Below, one piece after another: positions 44,620 to 54,959 of a stretch of DNA of 64,000 nt. The DNA lies in the NCBI GenBank assembly GCA_963753725.1, contig CAVWDI010000001.1, positions 434,001 through 498,000 on the forward strand, given 5' to 3'. The position numbers and the translations under genes were made by a program. The notes below the pieces were generated by a model. It saw only the letters and a program-made list of their open reading frames with translations, did not search any database and was not told the origin of the DNA. Position 1 is the first letter of the stretch. Each line of letters begins with the position of its first letter. This DNA comes from CAVWDI01 sp963753725. GTDB taxonomy: Bacteria; Chloroflexota; Anaerolineae; Anaerolineales; UBA4823.

Positions 44620-45286
44620 TGATGAGGAACAATACCTGCGGTTGATGGAAATAAATTTGAGAACCGAAGGTTTTAACGTTCTCAAAGCTAAAAATGGAAT
44701 TGAAGCCGTGGATACAGTTGCTAAAACGCATCCAAATCTGATTTTACTGGATATCCGGATGCCTCTGTTGGATGGTTTTGGTGCATGCGAACGAATTCGG
44801 GAATTCTCAAATATACCGATTATTATCGTAACGGCAATTGGAAATGAACATGATCGAATACGCGGGTTGGATTTAGGAGCTGATGATTACATCGTGAAGC
44901 CTTTTTCAATCAATGAATTACTAGCCCGAGTACGTTCTGTATTACGTCGGGCTCAAACTTCAGCTTCCCCCTTTATTAACGGTGTTTTTAAACACGGCAA
45001 TATGAAAATTGATTTCACACGCGCAGAAGTATACTGTGACGATAACCCTGTATTTCTTTCCGCAACAGAGTATCGACTTCTATTACAGTTCGCTCGCAAT
45101 GTCGGAACTGTGTTGACCTCCGAAGAGTTACTAACAGATGTCTGGGGACCAGAGTATAAGGATGACAAAGAAATATTTTGGGTGAGCATATCTCAACTCA
45201 GACAAAAATTGGAGACTGATCCGAAAAATCCGCAGCATATAGTAACTCGCTCTGGTCTAGGATATACTATGCCGCTGCAGGAATAA
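44594..45286 (+). CDS. OmpR-family response regulator
   Basis: This 230-residue protein has an N-terminal receiver (acidic pair DDEE near residue 9, phosphoacceptor Asp in LLDIRMP, Thr in VTA, Lys in IVKPFS). A winged-helix DNA-binding domain follows (about residues 130-228, LSATEYRLLLQFARN and SQLRQKLETDP). It is the partner of the overlapping histidine kinase. Confidence 0.92.
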   Translation: MSTNILIVDDEEQYLRLMEINLRTEGFNVLKAKNGIEAVDTVAKTHPNLILLDIRMPLLDGFGACERIREFSNIPIIIVTAIGNEHDRIRGLDLGADDYIVKPFSINELLARVRSVLRRAQTSASPFINGVFKHGNMKIDFTRAEVYCDDNPVFLSATEYRLLLQFARNVGTVLTSEELLTDVWGPEYKDDKEIFWVSISQLRQKLETDPKNPQHIVTRSGLGYTMPLQE

Positions 45287-45333
45287 ATCGCAACTACTAA
45301 CATGACCAGAATATTCTTTCCGAGTGATTCAAA

Positions 45334-46176
45334 ATGATCGTTAGAAACGCCACAAATCATGATAAACAAGCGCTGGCCAATCTAATCCATTTTGAAGTCT
45401 TTGTACACCGCCATCTGGATTGGCGCCCACCGCTCGATTGGATAGGACACCAACCCTTTCTGGTCGCAGAACAGTCAGGCGGTATAGTTGCCGCACTAGC
45501 CTGTTCTCCTGATATACCTTCGGCTGCATGGATTCGATTATTCGCAGCAACCGCTTCACTGGATGTAAATGATGCCTGGAATTTACTGTGGGAAAATGCG
45601 CTCGCAATATTGAAAGATAATGGATCGCAGTGGGTAGCTGCCATGCCGATACACGAATGGTTGATATCTCTATTATTAAAGAATGGTTTTAGAAATGTTT
45701 ATCAAGTTGTAATGCTGAGTTGGGAAATTGGGGAAATACCCAAAGCCAACCTAAAGCTTCCTGTTAATATCCGCCCCATGCTGAAGGAAGACCTTGGTTC
45801 AGTTCAACAAGTTGATCAAGAAGCTTTTGTACCTGTATGGCAAAATTCAATTACTTCATTAGAGTTAGCTTTCAACCAATCTGCTGTTGCTACAGTGGCA
45901 GAGATCGATCACGAAATTCTTGGTTACCAGATCAGCACTGCTACACCTATGGGGGGGCATTTAGCGCGCTTAGCTATCCATCCAAAGGCTCAAAAAAAAG
46001 GTGTTGGGTTTGCTTTACTTTGTGATTTATTATCGCACTTTGTTCTTAGAGGGGCACGTACGGTAACAGTAAATACACAAAAAGACAATGAACCTTCTCG
46101 AAGACTTTATGAAAACGCAGGCTTCCGGTTAACGGAAGAAGAATATCCTATCTTCGAACTGTCCACAAACAAGTAA
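45334..46176 (+). CDS. GNAT-family acetyltransferase, two-domain
   Basis: This 280-residue protein has two GNAT halves. The N-terminal half is degenerate. The C-terminal half (about residues 145-277) keeps the acetyl-CoA site pattern LARLAIHPKAQKKGVGFALL and a C-terminal NEPSRRLYENAGFR. It resembles mycothiol-synthase-like or ribosomal-protein acetyltransferases in layout only; the substrate is unknown. It lies 47 bases after the response regulator and may be in the same transcript. Confidence 0.8.
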   Translation: MIVRNATNHDKQALANLIHFEVFVHRHLDWRPPLDWIGHQPFLVAEQSGGIVAALACSPDIPSAAWIRLFAATASLDVNDAWNLLWENALAILKDNGSQWVAAMPIHEWLISLLLKNGFRNVYQVVMLSWEIGEIPKANLKLPVNIRPMLKEDLGSVQQVDQEAFVPVWQNSITSLELAFNQSAVATVAEIDHEILGYQISTATPMGGHLARLAIHPKAQKKGVGFALLCDLLSHFVLRGARTVTVNTQKDNEPSRRLYENAGFRLTEEEYPIFELSTNK

Positions 46177-46249
46177 GCTCCCTTACTTACTTTACAAATT
46201 CTAACTAATATGGCAAAATTTAGCGTATATTTAAATTAAAGGTATGTTC

Positions 46250-47008
46250 ATGGCAAGCTCCAAAAACAAACCAAAACTCAGCAAAAGACAGGCTTTAAGA
46301 GAAGAAAGAAAACGTCGCGAACAGCGCAAACGCCTGTTCACAATCCTTGCCATTGTTGGCGCTGCCATCATTGTTATCGGTCTGGTGCTTATTCCCACAA
46401 TCCAAACCTCCCTCGCACCAGTAGGAGAATTTATCCAGATCACGCCTGCGGTAATCCCATTGGCTGAAGGCACTGCGGTTGGGGATCCAAATTCTTCGAT
46501 CAAAGTTGAAGTATTCGAAGATTTTAGATGCACAGCTTGTAAAAGTTATTCAGAGGTATTCGAACCTCAAGTAATTGAAAATCACGCCTCAAAGGGTGAA
46601 ATTTACTACGTGATCTATAATTACCCATTTTTAGATGATCAAAACCCTGTGAAGGATTCGGACCGTGCAGCATATGCGAGCGAATCCGCGGCAGATCAGA
46701 ACCGCTTCTGGGATTATCATAAGCTGATTTTTGCGAATTTGAATTTTGTACCCAATGAATTCAGCGAAAAACGTTTAACTGCCTTCGCTAAATCTCTTGG
46801 TCTTGATATGGATGCGTTTTCAAATTGTATGAATTCAAATGCTGTTAAATCAATCATCAACGATAATCTTGCCAGAGGTTCCCAGATGGGTGTAACTGGC
46901 ACCCCTAGTGTTTTCGTCAACGGTACCGATATCAAACCAGGAATGGTCCCGACATATGAAGATATTAAAGCCGCAATTGAGCAGGCAAAGTCCAAATCGA
47001 GCGGTTAG
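46250..47008 (+). CDS. Membrane-anchored DsbA-like thiol oxidoreductase
   Basis: This 252-residue protein has a very basic cytoplasmic N-terminus, one membrane segment (about residues 28-48) and an exported thioredoxin-fold domain. The active site FRCTAC (CxxC) and the cis-proline loop VTGTPSVFVNG are intact. This is the BdbD/DsbA type in Gram-positives and Chloroflexota. The start is placed at ATG 46250 (AAAGG with 7-base spacing) rather than ATG 46244. Confidence 0.87.
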   Translation: MASSKNKPKLSKRQALREERKRREQRKRLFTILAIVGAAIIVIGLVLIPTIQTSLAPVGEFIQITPAVIPLAEGTAVGDPNSSIKVEVFEDFRCTACKSYSEVFEPQVIENHASKGEIYYVIYNYPFLDDQNPVKDSDRAAYASESAADQNRFWDYHKLIFANLNFVPNEFSEKRLTAFAKSLGLDMDAFSNCMNSNAVKSIINDNLARGSQMGVTGTPSVFVNGTDIKPGMVPTYEDIKAAIEQAKSKSSG

Positions 47009-47036
47009 TGTTAATACAATTGAAACTGTGAATATT

Positions 47037-47586
47037 CTATTTATCAGTCACCGCAGCCTGTTCTACCCCCCAAGCTTTATTTTCATAAAGTTCAAGCAAA
47101 AAACATAACGACGACAGACGATTTAGATACCTCAGAATTTCTTCATTTTGTAATAATTTCTGGTGAATTAATCTGGCAGTCATTCGCTCTGCTCTTCGCA
47201 CAATCGTGCGTGAAACGGCCAATGCTGCTCCAGAAGATGAAATCCCCCGGAAGAATAAAACCTTCAGGCAATTCTATGGAATTTCCGATTTCATCTATTA
47301 TTGATTCGAGCCAGATCACCCTTGATTGATCAATCCTTCGGAACTTTTCAGCATTCTCTGGAGTAGCTGATACTTCAGCCATCATGCGATAAAGATCTTT
47401 TTGGATTTCAAGTATAAACTTATTGCTATTATCCAATCTGCATGAGGAACGCGCAAATCCTAGTGCTGCTGTCGCTTCATCGATCGCCCCGACACACTCA
47501 ATACGCAAATCATACTTGGGAACCCTGCCTTCTCCTAATAATCCCGTATAACCGTCATCCCCTGCTCTAGAATAGAATTTCTTCAT
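47037..47586 (-). CDS. Cob(I)alamin adenosyltransferase (PduO type), one frameshift
   Basis: This protein of about 183 residues transfers adenosyl from ATP to cobalamin. The N-terminus KKFYSRAGDDGYTGLLGEGRV and VGAIDEATAALGFAR are typical, and the restored middle reads FILPGDSSSGAALAVSRTIVRRAERM. One extra base at about 47239-47242 breaks this motif. The C-terminal part (RYLNRLSSLCFLLELYEN) is intact. The gene is convergent with the DsbA-like gene. It implies use of adenosylcobalamin. Confidence 0.85.
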
Positions 47587-47728
47587 ATTTGGATTATAAC
47601 CTGGACTTACCCTGCAGAATTTGTATAATTAGTTCAATCAGAATGGACACGATGTAATTATTAATAATTTTTCAACTGCAAGGATATAATAGGGCAAGCA
47701 TCATTCGGTTTTAACCAAGGAGCACAAC

Positions 47729-47929
47729 ATGCAAATCCATTGCTATAACTGCCATAAGCCATTCCATTTGAGTAAAGAAACTATCTATGCGGCATTAGAT
47801 GAAATTAAATCAGAAAATCTCAGTCATTACAATGTCAATTGTTCGCATTGCCGCCGTACAAACAGAGTATCTCCAAAAGACTTACGGCGTGCTGCGCCTG
47901 ATTGGAAGAAATTAGAAGCAAAATCATAA
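47729..47929 (+). CDS. Small zinc-ribbon protein
   Basis: This 66-residue protein has CYNC near the start and CSHC at about residues 38-41, the spacing of a zinc ribbon, and a basic C-terminus. It is preceded by AAGGAG 8 bases upstream and TATAAT at about 47684. The function is unknown. Confidence 0.7.
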   Translation: MQIHCYNCHKPFHLSKETIYAALDEIKSENLSHYNVNCSHCRRTNRVSPKDLRRAAPDWKKLEAKS

Positions 47930-48047
47930 CTGAAAATTATCCATAATATCTAAACTGCATTTTGCTTAACTAAATGCCAGTTATTTTTTAATACAGCTTG
48001 AATCTAATAAAGTATTTTACTAACCCACGCAGCATACAGGAACAAAA

Positions 48048-49562
48048 TCATTCATTGAGGCTTAACCAGGGGTTTTGACGGTCATACAAGAAATTGATTT
48101 TTCGGATACGCGAGCTCAACTGATCTTGCATATCCTCCGCAGCCATTCGCCATCTCCAATTTCCGCTTGGATCACCAGGATAATTCATGCGAGCTTCATT
48201 ACCCAAACTCAAGAAATCCTGCATCGGAGCTAAAGAGAAAACTGCCACCGAAGCCCAGCACGCCCGGATCATATCCCAGGAGACATCGCTGCCGTCACAG
48301 AAGAGATACTGCCGATAAAAATCTCTGGATCCTTCTGAAACACGTTTGTACCATCCTTTGGCTGTATCATTATCGTGTGTACCGGTATACACCACACAAT
48401 TATTTGGATAATTATGCGGTAAGAAAGCATCCTTTGGATTTCCTTCAAACGCAAATTGAAGAATTCTCATCCCTGGAAATCCAAAATGATCGCGCAGTTC
48501 TTCAACATCTGGTGTGATTACACCCAGATCCTCAGCAATAATGCCTATATCTATAAATGATTCGTTCACTTTGCTTATAAAATCCATTCCTGGAGCAGAT
48601 ACCCAGCGACCATTTTCTGCTGTTTTCGATCCACTTTTTACCTCCCAATAGCCAGCAAAGCCGCGAAAATGATCCAGGCGCAGGATATCAACCATCTCAA
48701 AAACCTTGCTCAAGCGCGCAAACCACCATCTATATTGGGTTTGTTTATGGATATCCCAATTGTATAAAGGGTTCCCCCAAAGTTGGCCGGTTGGTGAAAA
48801 ATAATCTGGGGGAACACCAGCGACCACGGTCGGTTTTCCTTGCTTATCGAGGTAGAACAATTCTGGGTTTACCCACACATCGACGCTGTCATGAGCGACA
48901 AAAATCGGAACATCCCCGATAATTTTCACCCCCTTTTTGTTTGCGAAATCACGAATGTTACTCCATTGGCGGAAGAAAAGAAATTGCCTGAAAACCTGTC
49001 TTTGTATGGCTGTCTCAAATTTCTCTCGCATAACTTGGAGAGCTGCCTTTTCCCTAGTTCTCAATTCGGAACCCCAGTCCGTCCACGAAGCTCCTCCATG
49101 GGCTTCCTTCAATGCCATAAATAGCGCAAAATCATCTAACCACTCTTTTTCCTCCGCATAAAAATTCTCATATTCGGTTTTGATATCGCCAGCTGCCATA
49201 TGCTGGAATCGAATAAAAGCACGATCGAGGACCCCCAATTTCCATGGAATTAAAGATCCATAATCGACCGCAGTTGAAGGAAAATCGGGAATTGCTACAA
49301 GATCATCTTTGTGGAGTAAATCTTCTTCTAGCAGCAATTCTGGACTGATTAAGTAAGGGTTTCCAGCTGCTGCAGAAAAGCATTGATACGGCAAATCGCC
49401 GTAGCCTGTCGGACCTAATGGAAGTATTTGCCACAATGAACATCCAGATTTGTGAAGGAATTCGATCCATTCATATGCAGGCGGACCCAGATCCCCAATG
49501 CCATATTGTCCAGGTAAACTAGTTGGATGCAGGATAATGCCAGATGCACGCTGAAAGTCCAT
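48048..49562 (-). CDS. malQ: 4-alpha-glucanotransferase (GH77)
   Basis: This 504-residue enzyme transfers alpha-1,4-glucan segments. It starts with SGIILHPTSLPGQYGIGDLG and has the GH77 motifs IIGDVPIFVAHDSVDVW, LDHFRGF (catalytic Asp nearby), IAEDLGVITP and YTGTHDNDT. Length is normal for the bacterial short form. It is the last gene of a minus-strand glucan operon, 62 bases after glycogen synthase. Confidence 0.93.
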   Translation of the reverse strand: MDFQRASGIILHPTSLPGQYGIGDLGPPAYEWIEFLHKSGCSLWQILPLGPTGYGDLPYQCFSAAAGNPYLISPELLLEEDLLHKDDLVAIPDFPSTAVDYGSLIPWKLGVLDRAFIRFQHMAAGDIKTEYENFYAEEKEWLDDFALFMALKEAHGGASWTDWGSELRTREKAALQVMREKFETAIQRQVFRQFLFFRQWSNIRDFANKKGVKIIGDVPIFVAHDSVDVWVNPELFYLDKQGKPTVVAGVPPDYFSPTGQLWGNPLYNWDIHKQTQYRWWFARLSKVFEMVDILRLDHFRGFAGYWEVKSGSKTAENGRWVSAPGMDFISKVNESFIDIGIIAEDLGVITPDVEELRDHFGFPGMRILQFAFEGNPKDAFLPHNYPNNCVVYTGTHDNDTAKGWYKRVSEGSRDFYRQYLFCDGSDVSWDMIRACWASVAVFSLAPMQDFLSLGNEARMNYPGDPSGNWRWRMAAEDMQDQLSSRIRKINFLYDRQNPWLSLNE

Positions 49563-49624
49563 TATCGCCCCACCTCATTATTGTATTGCTCTAGTTTTTT
49601 CACCATATTCAATTTAAATTTTTA

Positions 49625-51144
49625 TCAATCACTAATCCGTCCACAATGCAGATCAAGGTATAACTGCATATATAAACGGGCAGACCTGGTCCAAGAGAAA
49701 TCTCTGTTCATTGCGCGTTTTTGTAATGCTTTCCAGCTGCTCCTATCTTCAAAAACCTTTAACGCCGCCGCGATTGTTTTTGCTAAGGATTTCGGTTTCG
49801 CTTCAGAAAACAGAAACCCGGTACTGTCCTCAAGTTTTAAAATAATCTCCAATTGTATCGCTCAATCCACCTGTCGCTCTTCCAATTGGTATACATCCAT
49901 ACCGCATTGCAATCATCTGTGTCAATCCACACGGTTCGTATCTTGATGGGATAAGCAGCATATCAGATCCAGAAAATATTCGGTAACTCAACGCTGCATT
50001 ATATTGAATGGCAACTTTAACCTGGCCTCTAAACTCACTTTCTAACTGTCGGACTTCCGATTCTAATTTCGGATCACCAGTGCCCAGCAAAACCAACTGC
50101 CACTTACGATTTACTAATTCTGGGATTTCGTTAATCCGGCGGAGAGCTTTGGGAACTAAATCCACTCCCTTTTGATAATCCAAGCGTGTCACCATTCCAA
50201 TTAATGGTATTTGTTCCGAGCTATCTAAACCAAATTCTCGTTGGAGTTCAACTTTATTAAATATCTCGATCATCCAGGCTTTCAGAATTAAATTGCTTCA
50301 CAAGATTTGTATCTTCTTCAGGGTCCCACATATCCACATCTAATCCATTAAGTATCCCAGATACAACCTTGGTTCGTGATCGAAGAAATTGATCGAGACC
50401 TGCCCCAAATTCAGGTGTTTGCATTTCTTCTGCATATGATGGCGATACTGTCACGATCTGGTCTGCAGATAATAATCCAAGTGGAAGTGGAATATCCTGT
50501 GCCCAAAGTGGTAAAGCAGAACCAGTCGCCGGAGGTAGACCGAAATCGCTCAAGAATGAGCTAATATGGGGACCGTAATATGGCAAGTTGTGTACCCCAA
50601 ACACGGTTGACGCGTCCAAGAAGAAATTGCTTTTCCATTCTTTGTGCTTCAGTGCATACACAGCAACGGCTGTATGCCAATCATTGGCATGGATAATATC
50701 CGGTTTCCAATTCAATGCTCGTACGAACTGCAGGGCTGCGATTGAAAAATAGCCATATTTCTCCCCATCAGCTTGATCAAGCCCTGAATAGACGGGGGCG
50801 TCTATTGGAATCATTGGGCTTCTAATAAAATAAACTGGTAATCCATCATGATGAAAGGTCAGTCCTTCTGAGAGTATGCTTTCCCCTTTACAAGGAACTC
50901 GAAATTTCAGTATGGACTGAATAGGATAATCTTGCTGATGTACTGCTCCATGATACGGGAGGACCAGGCGGACATCTAATTCATATTCAACTTTCGCGTC
51001 CATTGATATCATGTAATATTGAGATGGAACGCAATGCCGGTGGGAGAGAACCAGCCACATCCCCCAACCCCCCTATCTTGACGAATGGGTCCGCTTCAGC
51101 AGCAAGGAACAATACTTTAAGGATTTTTTTCTCTCTACAGCCAT
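49625..51144 (-). CDS. glgA: Glycogen (starch) synthase, several frameshifts
   Basis: This GT5 enzyme of about 500 residues elongates glycogen from ADP-glucose. The N-terminus, restored across an A7 run (8 expected) near 51124, reads MAVERKKILKVLFLAAEADP and then KIGGLGDVAGSLP, the nucleotide-sugar site. Further breaks lie near 51005, 50268 and 49842. Between them are LDVRLVLPYHGAV, DIIHANDWHTA, GIPLIGMVTRLDYQKG-type (here QIPLIGMVTRLDYQKG), PSRYEPCGLTQMIAM and ATGGLSDTI. The ATG at 51144 has no clear ribosome site. All breaks are one-base shifts, consistent with sequencing error in an otherwise well conserved gene. Confidence 0.85.
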
Positions 51145-51201
51145 AAGATAAGTGAGTAGATCAGCTATGTTGTTTTATCCAAATAGAATGAATACAATTA
51201 T

Positions 51202-54200
51202 CTATTCTTTTATACCTCCCATCAACTTTTCAACCTGATAACCGGATAGACTTTCCGCATCCAATATGGTCTCAATAACAGAATAGCAATTTTCTACTCT
51301 ATGTTGAAATTTTTTCTTAGGTGATGGATCTTTATTTCCTGTCAAATCTTCATCCGCAACGATATTAACCAATGCGATTGAATACATCCACCAGACTAAT
51401 TCATCGAACAACTCCTTATTGAACCACAATACTCCTTTATGCCTGTTTATCTTTAAATATTCCTGAGCTGCGGGATCTGCCAACAAGCTATTTAGAATAT
51501 AGTGAATACTTTGATTTCCATTTTCGAAGGAGGAAAACCAATCTGAATTACTCGTTAGAATTTTAATCAAGACTACATTTCTCAAAGCTGCACTATCTTC
51601 AATTCCCACACCAGCGAATGCATCAACTATGATCTTTCCCAACAGCCATTCATCAATCCAGCTCCGGCTTTGTTCTAGTGCGTAAGAAATTTCTTTTTGT
51701 TTGTGATAAATGACATACCCAAGATGGTGGGTGAAAATCCAAATTAGAAGGACTGTATTGATCTCCTTATCCCTAGCAAGTGATTTATTCCCATTCTTAA
51801 ATCCTGAATCCAGATATTTAATTCCTTTGCGATAATCACTCGAGCTTTTTTTTGTCGGATAGTCTTGAAGTATAGATATCTCCAATAAAGCAGCAATCTC
51901 AAATTTTATTTGAGAGGTAATGGAACTGACATCACCCTTGCCACCAGAAAACTGTCTCACTTCTTTTAACATTGCATCTGATTTGGTCTGTACCTGGATC
52001 AAAGCTTCTAAAAAAGAGACATCAGAATACTTTTCCATTTTAGCGAGTTTTTTTGTCAACCAATCCAACATACCAGTATTTACTAACTCTCGATACTGCG
52101 ACCTCACTGGTTGGAGAATGATCTCCTGAATTGCTTCTTTGATATCAGGGACTCCCCTTCCAACTAAATACGCTTCTAACCGTGAATAAAGGCGTTGTTC
52201 ATCATCTTGAACTTCATAAAAATCCTGGAACACATAATTCTGATACCCTTCTAATTCAACATATAAGCCTTGGGAATGCAGTAGTTGGTTGTTGCGGATA
52301 TACTGAAGACCAGTACGATGGTCCTTGAATAAGCAGAAATAATTTCCATCATTGCGTAATCTTAATCCCTCACCCAAACTTTTTTGAACCATTGTACGTT
52401 GTGAGGAATCCTTCCCTGGTGTTTTTTCTGGATAGGCTGCAGAAAGCCGTATCCAGCCACTGGTCTTAGCGTATTTGTTGTGATAAATAACCAGAGCTCG
52501 TTGGTCTGCATTACCGTTCGAATAAACAAATACATCTTCATTCACATGTCCATCACTTGTGAAAAAATCGTACAACAGGAAGTGATCCACTCCCGCAAAC
52601 ATGTGGCGCTTCCTCAACAATGGAAATATCTCCCGTTCATGCCTCTCAACCAAATAAGGATCAGGAGTTTCGTCCCAATAAGCACGTTTGTATTCCATTC
52701 CGTACTTTTCGGTATACCCTTCCACCTGACCATGTCCAAACATTGGCAGCCCTGGCATGGTCGCCAGCATGGTGCAGATACCAAAATACTTATCTGATTT
52801 CCCATATTGATCAACAGCAGTACGTTCATCCGGGTTGTTCATAAAATTTACATATCGTTTTAGAATTTCGGGATCGAATTCCAGTGTGTTTTTGATAACC
52901 AATCTATACTCCTGGTTTTTCTCGTCCCGCAGCATATTCATAAAAGCGCTGTTATAAACCCGATGCATACCAAGCGTGCGAACGAAATACCCCTCCATCA
53001 ACCAAAAAGCCTCTGCCAGCAGAAGGGTATCAGGTACTTCTTGTGCAACCCGGTCGACTACTTCTCTCCAGAACTCTTTAGGGAAGGCATCATTAAATTG
53101 TTCTTTAGAAATCCCGAATTCCGCACGGGATGGTATATCCCCTCCACTTCCAGGTTCAGGGAACCACAAGCGCTGGTAGTGCTGCTTAGCTAAAGTCATT
53201 GCCGCATCAAATCTTATGATTGGAAAAAGCCGGGCAACATGAAGAATGGTCTGGATAACAGATTCTCGAACTTCCTGTATAAGATAATTTAGTTGAGCTG
53301 TATCGTTCCACGGCATTGATGTGCCATCATTGCCGTGGTATATATATTTTTCACTCCCCGACCAAAAATCAACACGTTTAAACACCACAGCCGCGTCGCT
53401 GTTGTCAAAGTAATGATCTTCGAGATATATACCCACCCTTTCATCCCATGACAGGTTGGGTCCATTAAATGTGTAAGACGGGAATGGGCTGAAATCCAGG
53501 GATACAAACCAATCCGGATGTTCGATCAGCCATTGAGAGTTAATCCCCATATGATTGGGTACCATGTCCGATGCCATGCGAATCGATTTTTTCCAGGCTT
53601 TTTCCCTCAATGTATTATATGCTTCAAATCCTCCAAGTTCTGTCGCTACATCATAGCTAAACAATGAGTATGCGGAAGCAACAGCCTCCGGATTACCACG
53701 AAGTTGTTTGATTGTTTTGGATGCAGAGCTTCTTTCCCATACTCCAATTAACCATAAACCGCTGATACCACAATTTGCTAGTCTATCCAATTCTTCATCT
53801 GGAATTTCATCCAAGCGGGTAATCGATCTTTTATATTCCTTCGACAACTGGTCCAACCAGACATATATATTCTTTGCCATTAAAACCAAATTTGGCATCC
53901 AATCCTTATCAGGACTGAATGCTTCAGCCTCAATATCTAATCCTGCATAATCATAAACATATGAGAAGCTATCGCCGCCAACACCAAAGATTACCTTTTC
54001 TTCCTCTTTGATTAGATCCATGCTCCGTAATAATCGATACAAAAGGTTTCCTATTAAATATCCCCATCGACTGCTTATAAAATCCAACTGGCCGCTCAAA
54101 GAATGCGGGCTTTCCTTCGCTGGGCTGCGCAGCATCTCAATCAGATTTTGATTTTCGGGTCCAAAGCGCGGTTGATCTTCAAAGAACTCGTACGTAAAAT

Positions 54201-54780
54201 CCATGATCTCAAAATAAACCGTATTTTTTCGCAATTGTTCGTCATCGAACAATTCCTGATACGGCGCGAAAGCTGGATTTAGATTAGCCAGCCAGAGCAT
54301 AATCAGCTCTTCTAATAGAATCTCTCGGTTGGGAACAAGCTGTTCGGGTCTCCTTACAGATTTTTCCTCAAGATATTCGTCAACGCTGGATTCATCCCGA
54401 AAAACTGTCGTAGGAGGAAATTCATCAGTAAACATTCGCAGCGTTTGATCAATTCTCTCAATGCCAAATTGATCTACCAATGATTTCGATAACTCACCAA
54501 TCACATTTGGATTTCGACGCTCACGGTACATCTCAACCACAAGATGAAGGATCTCATCGAGTAAACCCATTGCATTTATTTGACTGGCTTTTATTGCGCG
54601 TTCAGGGAATTTTTGGACATTCCGCCGTTCATTCATTTTTTTCGCAAATAATCGCGCTGCGAGAAAGTTTTCAAATATCACATTTCCATTAAACGAATAA
54701 ATGGATTGATCAAAATGGTAATAATCTCTGGATTTTCGGGAAATATGAAATTCTAACTGATACGGGTATCGTTTCTTCAT
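51202..54780 (-). CDS. Large GH13 alpha-amylase-family protein
   Basis: This protein has 1,192 residues. The first about 330 are an unrecognised helical domain. The GH13 barrel follows, with region I SDMVPNHMG (about 405), region II IRFDAAM (nucleophile Asp, about 525), region III LLAEAFW (acid/base Glu, about 587) and region IV NNPDE (about 650), where GH13 usually has NHD. About 400 more C-terminal residues are unassigned. Size and the altered region IV suggest a distinct GH13 subgroup, so the reaction (hydrolysis or transfer) is uncertain. It heads the operon with glgA and malQ, which implies a role in intracellular glucan metabolism; no signal peptide is present. Confidence 0.8.
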   Translation of the reverse strand: MKKRYPYQLEFHISRKSRDYYHFDQSIYSFNGNVIFENFLAARLFAKKMNERRNVQKFPERAIKASQINAMGLLDEILHLVVEMYRERRNPNVIGELSKSLVDQFGIERIDQTLRMFTDEFPPTTVFRDESSVDEYLEEKSVRRPEQLVPNREILLEELIMLWLANLNPAFAPYQELFDDEQLRKNTVYFEIMDFTYEFFEDQPRFGPENQNLIEMLRSPAKESPHSLSGQLDFISSRWGYLIGNLLYRLLRSMDLIKEEEKVIFGVGGDSFSYVYDYAGLDIEAEAFSPDKDWMPNLVLMAKNIYVWLDQLSKEYKRSITRLDEIPDEELDRLANCGISGLWLIGVWERSSASKTIKQLRGNPEAVASAYSLFSYDVATELGGFEAYNTLREKAWKKSIRMASDMVPNHMGINSQWLIEHPDWFVSLDFSPFPSYTFNGPNLSWDERVGIYLEDHYFDNSDAAVVFKRVDFWSGSEKYIYHGNDGTSMPWNDTAQLNYLIQEVRESVIQTILHVARLFPIIRFDAAMTLAKQHYQRLWFPEPGSGGDIPSRAEFGISKEQFNDAFPKEFWREVVDRVAQEVPDTLLLAEAFWLMEGYFVRTLGMHRVYNSAFMNMLRDEKNQEYRLVIKNTLEFDPEILKRYVNFMNNPDERTAVDQYGKSDKYFGICTMLATMPGLPMFGHGQVEGYTEKYGMEYKRAYWDETPDPYLVERHEREIFPLLRKRHMFAGVDHFLLYDFFTSDGHVNEDVFVYSNGNADQRALVIYHNKYAKTSGWIRLSAAYPEKTPGKDSSQRTMVQKSLGEGLRLRNDGNYFCLFKDHRTGLQYIRNNQLLHSQGLYVELEGYQNYVFQDFYEVQDDEQRLYSRLEAYLVGRGVPDIKEAIQEIILQPVRSQYRELVNTGMLDWLTKKLAKMEKYSDVSFLEALIQVQTKSDAMLKEVRQFSGGKGDVSSITSQIKFEIAALLEISILQDYPTKKSSSDYRKGIKYLDSGFKNGNKSLARDKEINTVLLIWIFTHHLGYVIYHKQKEISYALEQSRSWIDEWLLGKIIVDAFAGVGIEDSAALRNVVLIKILTSNSDWFSSFENGNQSIHYILNSLLADPAAQEYLKINRHKGVLWFNKELFDELVWWMYSIALVNIVADEDLTGNKDPSPKKKFQHRVENCYSVIETILDAESLSGYQVEKLMGGIKE

Positions 54781-54959
54781 TCTGCCTCCGAGCGGGAAAT
54801 GAATGCTCCAATTTACGAATTATCCCATATTGACCTTCAAATGAATAGGAATATCGGGAATTATTCTTTCTCAGGTTTAATGTAATACTCAAATCGTATC
54901 CTCGTACTATAATCTATTTGTGTAATCCTTGCATGAATACGCATTTAAAGGAAAAACTT

